Source: Bugulina stolonifera
Taxonomy: Eukaryota; Bryozoa; Gymnolaemata; Cheilostomatida; Bugulidae
Assembly: GCA_935421135.1 (NCBI GenBank)
Contig: OW285190.1
Coordinates: 7,078,501 to 7,142,500, forward strand
Direction of reading: 5' to 3'
Length of the DNA: 64,000 nucleotides
Positions 57,201 to 64,000 of the stretch are shown one piece after another. The notes beneath the pieces are model-generated. The model had not been told where the DNA came from. It ran no database searches and saw only the letters and a program-made list of their open reading frames with translations. Made by a program: the position numbers and the translations under genes. Position 1 is the stretch's first letter. Each line of letters starts with the position of its first letter.

Positions 57201-60135
57201 ATGGAGAAGCAATTATGACATGGCCCCATATCTACAATCTAAATAGCAGATACATGTGCATACAGTAAACACATAGATTTCAAATCTAGAATGATCTAGA
57301 ATACTGGAACTACTTACTTCATTATATTGTTGATGCTTGTGGTTCCCCTGTCCATCACTTTCAAAACTTCTCCTGTTTTCTTAGATAGATGCCAACGCAG
57401 TGACAAACTAAAATGAGTACAAACAATGTATTAAAGTTGAACTGTACCGAACATTTCAGGGTTTTTTTTCCTGTAAACCTACTATGTTAGCATTACTTGA
57501 TACCTCTATAAACATATCTAAACTATTTTAAGAGTAGCTAATATATTATACTAAACTGACAACAATTTCTAAAATATCTTTAGTGGTGTCATCTGTAGGA
57601 GTTATCTCTACCCATTCTTATGCCAATTCAAAAAACATTTTTTTACTATCTCACCTCATATGGAGCAAATGCTAAATAATATTCCTAGACAATAAAAATC
57701 ATAATTTGTTGCAAAAAATATCAAATGATTTTTGAGTTTGCAATTTTATTGGTCAATATATTAGGCGACTTATTTATCTCATGAATAACATGCCTACTCA
57801 CGAGCCTGGTGCGTTGAACCTGTAACATGTAGTAGTGGTACTTTTATTGGCCAATATCTGTTTTATTGAATAGACACTGTATTTGTTATATAAGTGGTTG
57901 TGGCACAATATAGCAGCTCAGTATCAATTTTGTTCTACATGTACATTGTACATACCCATTTTTTCGTTTTGTGACATTCCTAGAAACATGGATTAAAATT
58001 TTCTGTTTATAACAACATTATGATTATGACTTGTGGTCTGGCATTCACTCACTACAATGATGTAATTCACCAGTTTTAGCAGAGTTGAAACCTAACATGA
58101 TGTCATGTAGCCCAGCTGGTATTACGCTAACTGGCCAAGCTGCTACTGGACTTTCTAATGGTGCATCCAGCCTACATCTAAACAAATTTAGTCCACCTTA
58201 AAAGCAAGATAGCGATAGGAAAGACAAGTCACTTCAGCCTAGAAATACCTCTGAAATGCCTTCGAAGGAGGTCACCCACCTACAATGTACGAGGGTTTCT
58301 CCACACTATGAAGTCATCTTAGATTGGATCTAAGAAGAGGGGCCGATTATACTTTTATAATAAAACTATATGTAGGCCTATAATAAAACAAGACACATTT
58401 TCATATTTTGAAATAATCTTTATATTTCGATGCTTATCTAAGTACCATCATCAAAGGATAAATCTTTATCCTCTGATGATGATGCTTGGATAAGCATTGA
58501 AATATTAGGAATGTAATAAAAAAAACCAATCAAAAATGTCCCTTGTTTTATCATTTATTATGAAAATATTAGCTCACACCAGCACTTTCCAAAATTATAC
58601 ATGTACAGTGTATGAGCTATTTTTTTCTTGGCTTGTTGCTTGACCAATCTCATAACACAATGTGGGAACCCTGTAAAAGAGTGTGGTCAAAAGGACACAT
58701 TATTGTCATTGAGTAACGCATGATGCCTTTCATGTCTTTAATAAAACACCAATTACAGCTAAACTTGGTGCTGTTTTAGGCACTATGGGATTTTAGTCAG
58801 AATATTTTGACTCCCAAGGTTGATGCTGTTAATGCACAGGCTCAAGCTTAGCACCGAACACAAAGGTGCACCAATGAGCAAGGTAGGCCTACTTTAGTCG
58901 GGCAATGTACATGCAAAAGGCAGGTAAGGCATTAGACTTACACCTGGTTTTCATCAAACCAATTGAGACTAAGAAACTAGCCTAGACAATTACTGTAAGT
59001 AAATTAAGCTACAAACTAAAGCTTTGGTACATAGGTTAAGCAAAACAAAAGAACAAAAACCTGTAACAAAGTAACATTGGAAGGTTGTGTCAACAATTAA
59101 CTGACAGGAATCATAGAACAGAGTGTTGTGCTAGTGGTTGATAGCCACACTGGTTATAGCTGTTCACCTGTGAAGATGAGAGAAAAGTTGCAGCTCAGCC
59201 TTTCTGGTGGCATTCTGTTGTACCTTGATCCATAGAAAGGATCGGATGTTTGCAATGAGGCCGGTAGCTCCGGTACCCCCACCTTGTAGAAATCGTAGAA
59301 GACCCCAGGCTAGTATCAGATCCCAACAGAATCTATACTGAACTTCGTCAACTACAATCAATAATGGAAATGACAAAATGTGTGGACACCAGAAAGCGGT
59401 GCACCAGTATGCAATCAGAAAAGTACATTAGTAACTTACACGATGGTAACATTATAGATGATTGTATTCGGGGGTAATGTAGATCTACATTGAAGCTTCA
59501 TTTAGCAGGTTACAGTCAACCAGGCTCAGTCAGTGCATACTCAAGTCATTTAAAATGTAAAAATATTAAAATTTCCACCCAGACTTGTAGCATATTAATA
59601 GGTAAGTACTTACTTATGTACTTGTAGTATGTAGGTACGTACTTACTTATGTACTTGTAGTAAATACATGTAGGTACGTAGGTATGTACTTGTAGCATAT
59701 TGCTATGCAGGTAAGTACTTACTTATGTACTTGTAGTATATAGGTACGTAGACATTGCTAACTCTGCCAGCTATCAGCAACATGACACATATTACAGCAC
59801 ATAGCTGTAGGAATAGGTTGTCCTTAGGCCATATCATCGGACCCAATGTCTTCATTTTACGTAACAACCCTTTCCATGTAGAACCTGTCACTGACTAAAG
59901 ACAATTGAGACTTCCTATATACTATGTGTACAAACCAGTAGTCACCCGGAGGAAATCGCATTCAAATGAAACAATACGCAAATGTGTGTATGTAAATGAA
60001 TACTTACCTTTCCCTTTTCAGCATCTACACGCATGCGTACAGCCATATTGTTCGAGGTCAAGAATATTAGAAGACTGAACTCGCAGAATTCAAACAAATG
60101 ATACCAAGCCAACGGCCCGGCTAGCCGTTTGCAAT
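48231..60135 (-). CDS. ABCB6: ABCB6-type half ABC transporter (5' end unresolved)
   Basis: Half transporter for porphyrin/heme, in organelle and plasma membranes of animals. Minus-strand exons in phase: 60135-60008, 59894-59723, 59351-59168, 57407-57318, 55840-55719, 52505-52330, 50944-50844, 50505-50386, 50243-50094, 49918-49756, 49656-49482, 49111-48999, 48611-48448, and a last exon about 48334-48231 (stop TAA). The join into the last exon is unresolved: the best donor and acceptor differ in phase, and GTACCG at 48443 with the acceptor at 48332 would fit. About 650 aa are visible versus 842 in human, so most of the N-terminal membrane domain is missing or lies further right. Motifs: [52 protein letters not shown], Walker [11 protein letters not shown]-loop [11 protein letters not shown], signature [17 protein letters not shown], Walker B VILLDEATSALD, and the H-loop VVAHRLST. 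Splice sites near 48620, 50844 and 59723 are embedded in tandem repeats. Confidence 0.93.
48614..48766. repeat. Minisatellite beside an ABCB6 acceptor
   Basis: About four copies of a unit of about 39 bp, with AGTGGGCGGAGATATAGTGT and CACCATGCA, start about 10 bp from the acceptor of the exon ending at 48611. Confidence 0.85.
50691..50852 (-). repeat. Five tandem copies of an ABCB6 donor region
   Basis: A 35-bp unit. On the minus strand it reads TGTGTGCCCT|GTAAGT, the end of the exon 50944-50844 plus its donor. GT-type donors lie at 50843, 50808, 50773, 50738 and 50703, with sequences GTAAGT, GTAAGT, GTAAAT, GTGAGT and GTAAGT. Skipping to the next donor shifts the frame, as 35 is not divisible by three. 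Confidence 0.92.
51400..52260. mobile_element. Possible inserted element in an ABCB6 intron (type uncertain)
   Basis: A block whose composition differs from the surrounding intron, with several GC-richer stretches (51420-51700, 51790-51910), a duplicated GATAAGGTATCGGGC and a TATA-like TATATAAATATGG near 51938. It could be a solo LTR or another TE remnant. I found no convincing ends or target duplication. Confidence 0.3.
53450..53527 (-). pseudogene. Decayed duplicate of ABCB6 exon 52505-52330
   Basis: Read on the minus strand, this stretch matches the start of the ABCB6 exon that encodes [20 protein letters not shown]. It keeps ACGGAGTGGAGG, AGAGAT and CCAGTTAGATAA-like blocks and a preceding acceptor (CTGCAG). 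Small deletions and stop codons break the frame. It lies 0.95 kb upstream (transcriptionally) of the functional exon. Confidence 0.7.
53818..55550. mobile_element. Non-autonomous DNA transposon with long inverted ends, about 1.7 kb
   Basis: The left end (about 53818-53940: ACAACAGTCACAACACTGAC and repeated ATGTCACAAC) matches the inverted right end (about 55440-55545: GTCGGTGTTGTGACAGTTGT). Similarity extends about 100 bp, including the TTTTTCGRC block. The interior has no transposase. No exact target duplication was found. Located in an ABCB6 intron. Confidence 0.65.
56288..56548. repeat. 15-bp minisatellite TATATTTTATTATAG
   Basis: About 17 tandem copies of a 15-bp AT-rich unit, with single-base variants, in an ABCB6 intron. 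Confidence 0.95.
56990..57150. repeat. MITE remnant related to other small elements here
   Basis: GAATAGCCCCTCTACATGCC, then CTCCCTATTTAGAGCAGCAATAAATTGGCAAGTATG. A similar block lies at 63583-63652 (GTAGCCCCTCCGCTGCCCCA, then GAGCAGCAGTAACTTGGAAAG). The end ATACTTGCCAA also recurs at 60969. It appears to be a decayed dispersed repeat; full borders were not found. Confidence 0.55.
57435..58197. mobile_element. piggyBac-like MITE, copy 2 (763 bp)
   Basis: Same family and orientation as 37897-38651; shared stretches include GTTAGCATTACTTGATACCT (allowing for single-base changes) and CATACCCATTTTTTCGTTTT. The flanks are TTAA at 57431-57434 and 58198-58201. The terminal inverted repeats are more decayed than in copy 1. 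Confidence 0.8.
58370..58564. repeat. Head-to-head pair of a repeat of about 85 bp (palindrome)
   Basis: The two halves are inverted copies that meet near 58455. Each reads, from the centre outward, TTTATCCTYTGATGATG, then TAAGCATYGAAATAT, then AAATGTCYCTTGTTTTAT-like sequence. A third, single copy is at about 63896-63968. It resembles the end of a retroelement or a palindromic MITE. Confidence 0.75.
59596..59748 (-). repeat. Tandem copies of an ABCB6 exon end and donor
   Basis: On the minus strand TACAAGTACATAA|GTAAGT, the last bases and donor of exon 59894-59723, recurs with donors at 59722, 59646 and 59613. The unit includes TACGTACCTACATACTACAA, so exon sequence is copied as well. One intermediate copy is degraded. 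Confidence 0.85.
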
Positions 60136-61139
60136 CTAAGTGAATGAGATTGTTGTGCTAGTTTAGATATCAATGAGAATTCTACTAACTATTGACTCTA
60201 CACATCAGAGTGAGGTAGATTTACTACAAAATCAATACCTGTATTACACACTAAATTCTATCTGTTAATTATCTCGAGGGACTGCTTTGCTTACTCGATA
60301 ATGATAAGCAGCATCAACTGCAGCTATGTATTGATTAACTGCTGACATGCTATTCATGTATAATTATATTAAGTGTACTTGGTACAAAAGGAGGCGGGTG
60401 TTGGATCAGAGTGTTTTAGCAGGTTGTAGCTGATGGACAGGAGGTTAAAGTATATAATAACAAATCCATCTATCATAAAATCAGTGTCAATAGTTGAAAA
60501 TGAAGCCGTAACAACCAGGGGCGGGAGGGGGCAAGGTAGCCATTTGTCTTTCAAAAATTTGGTTCGAATATAAATATTTGCTGTTATCAAATCTCAAAAC
60601 TGAACAGTGAAAAAATTGATCACGAATTTATGGCCAGCGTTATAGTCTGAAAAACTGTATGTGACCTGTGATTCTGCACATTTTATTAAATTTGATAGAG
60701 AATGTTTTAAGCTATTTTCCGCATCATTTTGGAAAGCCAGGATACTTTGGCCTAGGCATTATGCCCCCTTAGCCAAAAATAATGGTTACAGCCCTGAATT
60801 TCGAACTTGACATATATAATTATGTATTTACCATTCTAGTTCATATTGTGCAGTTTCAACTGCTTCCAAAGTATCAAATAACCAGTTGTACAACTGGTAC
60901 GATAAGATAAGATAAACAGTGAAAAGTTGTTTGGTCTAAGGGTCATCAATTACAAAGGTCTTCCATCCATACTTGCCAAGTGTCCAGATTTAGTCAGGAC
61001 ACCCCCACTGTTCTGAGCTTTACCCATGATTAAAGTGTTCACAAACCATATGAAACAACATTCAATCTAAAATAAGTGATTCAAAGTGAAGGAAGATTGC
61101 TTAAAAATGACCAAATGGCACTAAACTCCATAATTTGAT
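60136..61139. other. ABCB6 5' region, no resolved exon
   Basis: No recognised coding exon. One splice-bounded open stretch near 60837-60898 does not join in phase. A MITE-like end (ATACTTGCCAAGTGTCC) is at 60969. It may be intron or upstream region of ABCB6. Confidence 0.4.
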
Positions 61140-61159
61140 ACCTTGTGGAGATAATTTGT

Positions 61160-61395
61160 ACTCAGATAATATATATTGCATGTATGTGAATATATTGTAT
61201 GTACTATGTAAATATATATTGTATGTATGCAAGTATATTGTGTGTACATGTATGTACATGCAAGTATATTGCATGTATGTAAACATATTGTATGTATGCA
61301 AGTATATTGTATGTATGTATGCAAGTATATTGTATGTATGTAAATATATTGCATGTATGCAAGTATATTGTATGTATGTAAATAGTAAGTTGAGC
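61160..61395. repeat. TGTATGTATGCAAGTATAT minisatellite, block 1
   Basis: About ten imperfect copies of a 20-28 bp unit containing ATATTGTATGTATGCAAGT. It is related to the larger block at 61480-61980. Confidence 0.9.
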
Positions 61396-61479
61396 TATGA
61401 CAATTACAAGCACTCAAGGTGGGATAATGTCCATCAGGCAGGCTGAGGCCGTATTGATAAATGTCCTGGCCATTACAAT

Positions 61480-61980
61480 ACATTGTATGTATGCAAGTAT
61501 GGTATATGCATGCACATGTAAGTATATTGTATGTATCTACATGTAAGTATATTGTATGTATCTACATGTAAGTATATTGTATGTATCTACATGTAAGTAT
61601 ATTGTATGTATCTACATGTAAGTATATTGTATGTATCTACATGTAAGTATATTGTATGTATGTACATGTAAGTATATTGTATGTATGCACATGTAAGTAT
61701 ATTGTATGTATGTACATGTAAGTATATTGTATGTATGTACATGTAAGTATATTGTATGTATGTACATGTAAGTATATTATATGTATGTACATGTAAGTAT
61801 ATTGTATGTATGTACATGTAAGTATATTGTATGCATCTACATGTAAGTATATTGTATGTATCTACATGTAAGTATATTGTATGTATGTACATGTAAGTAT
61901 ATTGTATGTATGTACATGTAAGTATATTGTATGTATCTACATGTAAGTATATTGTATGTATCTACATGTAAGTATATTGT
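61480..61980. repeat. 25-bp minisatellite, block 2
   Basis: About 19-20 copies of TACATGTAAGTATATTGTAT followed by GTATC or GTATG. It is very regular, with no spacers. Every unit contains a GTAAGT donor-like hexamer and TACATGTA palindromic sequence. Confidence 0.97.
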
Positions 61981-64000
61981 GGTCATGACAAAAGGTGAAA
62001 TAAAACTCATCAAATAATTTTGGTAATGTCAAAAGTGCACATTTCTATTCTTTGGCTAGGAATAAAAGAGACGAGAAAGTACTGATATAACTGGCGGAAC
62101 GAGCTTTTACACCACAGCTACATGCTATCCAAATGGCATGAGAACTGCATACAGAGAATAAGAACCAACTTTTCTTGCCTCTAGCCATCTACTGAATAGT
62201 TACGAGTAAAAGCCAAGAATATCCATTTATAACAAGCTTCAATAGCTGTGATTAAATAAAAAAACTGAGTTGGAAGCGAGCCAAACATTGTAGCCAAACT
62301 GAGAGAGTTACTATAAATTTTCTCAAGGTCAACTTTAACACTCCCAGGTCTGTGACACTATTTTACTCCCAGATGAATGAAGGCCATCAACTTAGAGTGA
62401 CAGCTGTCACTATATTATAGTGGCAAGCATCATGGGCATGTAAAAGCCATGTAAAATGCTAGACCTAACCACTAGACATACAACTTTTACGTAAATGACC
62501 CAAAATATCAAATAACTTGATCCAGTTAAACAAGGGGCGTGACCAACGAGAATTTCCTATGGTATAAAATTAGGACTAAAATGACATGACCAGATCTTTT
62601 TCCTTTACAATTGGTAGAAGGATAATCAAAGTGGGCTAGTATACAAAGTGGGCTACATGCACATACATGTAAATATAATATAATAAAATCTGCATCATTT
62701 ACCCACTAGATGGAGCGACCTAGTTTGATTATTGAAGTGCAATGCACAGAATGTATAGTATAGAGAATAAATTGGATATTATAACACAGTGAACTAATTT
62801 TGGAATATGTTTACAAAGAGACTATTTTGCTTGTGGAATAATGATAAGCAGCATCTGTTGCAGCTATATTTTAATGTATGCCCACCCTAGGACTGTGGAA
62901 ATCAACCTCATGAACATGTAACGATTAGACTAAATGGCTGTAGATGATTTACACTTACATGTATCTACAAATATCTCTGTAGATTTTATTTATGGTGTCA
63001 TACCCTATCTTGAACTATAATGGTAAACAATTGTGCTTTTACGATCTTGCTATGAGACCGGCCCCTGGTTGGCCTTCGTTCTACTAATATGTTTTGTTTT
63101 TATATTATAATTTGTAAGATCGCCCTTATTGACCGAAGTAACCGAAAGAAGATTTAGCATTAAGAAACATGAATTCTCTCTAGTAGTCAGTTGCTCTCTG
63201 GAGTTGAACACAGTCACATCTACTTTATCTACACAAGAACCGGAGTTGTCTCTTCTGAACTAGTATACACTTAGCCTAAGTCCCTCGGAACTGATAGCCA
63301 GAGTGCTGATATAGGATAGATAGGGCACATGGTGACTAAGTACTCATATTAAAACACTCGGACCCACGGGTCAGTGCGTAATAACAGCACTCCAGCCAGC
63401 TGCACCTCACCCAGTACACATAATAAGTAGGAACTGAGAGACCCCTCCCGGTTCCCTCTCGTGTGCATACTCATACAGACATGCAAAACACTACCATGTC
63501 TTCGTTCTGCACAACAAGTGAAGTAATATTTCACAAAACAATTAACTATTTATAAATATGCATGGGAAGTTTAAACATTATTTGGCTACCTGGGTAGCCC
63601 CTCCGCTGCCCCAGTCTCCTCTACTTTGAGCAGCAGTAACTTGGAAAGCATGAGCTGAATGTCAAGTTTTCAAAGAGCTTGGTTATGATTTCAGTAGTTG
63701 TCTTCTCTTGACCAAGTGGGCTGGTCTTATGGCCATTGCATTGCTCATGATATGTTGACTAATAGGACTCGCATTAGTCAGAGCCATTGGCTCTGACAGT
63801 AGTAATATGCTGTACGTGCCAACGAACTAGCCGCTGACACAGATAATGAAAACAGGCAAACCGATTCGCCATACAGTCTATACGTCATACAGTCATTTAT
63901 CCTCTGACGATTATGCATGGGTATGTATTGAAATGCTAGAATTAAATAGAAAAATATGTCTTGTTGTTCACAGTCTATTTAGTCCTGAAATTGTCGTATA
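61981..64000. other. Right end, no supported gene
   Basis: About 2 kb of mostly AT-rich sequence. An open frame at 63349-63534 (minus) has no recognisable family or clear splice sites. A third copy of the 58370-58564 repeat unit ends near 63968. Confidence 0.5.

Noticed and set aside
60837..60898. Open segment LYNWLFDTLEAVETAQYELEW as an ABCB6 exon
   Set aside because: It ends in phase 2, whereas the next exon (60135) needs phase 1; no clear similarity to ABCB6.
61121..61892. Tyr/Ile/His-rich frames on both strands
   Set aside because: Translations of the TACATGTAAGTATAT repeats.
61480..61980. CRISPR array
   Set aside because: Units are contiguous with no variable spacers, in a eukaryotic genome; it is a minisatellite.
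63349..63534. Minus-strand 61-aa frame as the ABCB6 N-terminus
   Set aside because: No matching donor and no recognisable similarity.

Overview
The window is nuclear DNA of an invertebrate animal. It is AT-rich. Genes are broken into many short exons with GT..AG introns of about 0.1-3 kb, and minisatellites and small transposons fill the introns. It carries a TANC/rolling-pebbles gene, a family I know only from animals. I cannot name the species. A sponge or another early-branching or marine invertebrate is possible, but the sequence does not prove it. No bacterial, organellar or CRISPR features were seen. All exon models were built by hand from conserved motifs, splice sites and phase continuity.

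Layout, left to right. (1) 364-4987, minus: TRMT13, a tRNA 2'-O-methyltransferase, 11 exons in phase, with the 3' end off the left edge. (2) 6440-7600: a decayed minus-strand non-LTR reverse transcriptase fragment containing an inverted duplication, interrupted by a hAT-like MITE with an 8-bp target duplication. (3) about 7960-11892, plus: a nearly full non-LTR retrotransposon of the CR1/L2/Jockey lineage with PHD-finger ORF1 and endonuclease/RT ORF2. ORF2 has one frameshift, and the 3' tail is a short tandem repeat. (4) 12443-16910, plus: RAD23, a proteasome shuttle and DNA-repair factor, 9 exons, 414 aa. (5) 19164-22313, plus: a RING-finger protein with a C-terminal propeller-like region, 373 aa. 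(6) 23343-23632, minus: a possible small membrane protein. (7) 26211-46528, plus: a complete TANC/Rols scaffold gene of 22 coding exons and 1525 aa. It has an N-terminal RING, a STAND-type P-loop NTPase, ankyrin repeats, TPRs and a C-terminal PDZ ligand. (8) 48231-60135, minus and convergent with TANC: ABCB6, a half ABC transporter, with the N-terminal exons unresolved. (9) The right end is repeat-rich, with long TACATGTAAGTATAT minisatellites.

The genes form no operon and have unrelated jobs: tRNA modification, proteolysis and repair, ubiquitin ligation, synaptic or adhesion scaffolding, and heme/porphyrin transport.

The most unusual signal is a recurring arrangement in three of the genes. 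Tandem repeats begin at, or span, functional splice sites, so the intron carries several consecutive copies of the 5' (or once 3') splice site. I see it at RAD23 exon 8, at TANC exons 4, 5 and 19, and at ABCB6 exons ending near 50844 and 59723. Other points worth checking are the four TIR elements inside the TANC and ABCB6 introns, a decayed duplicate of an ABCB6 exon, a hairpin that carries the RT catalytic motif on both strands, and a three-copy repeat with a hammerhead-like core.
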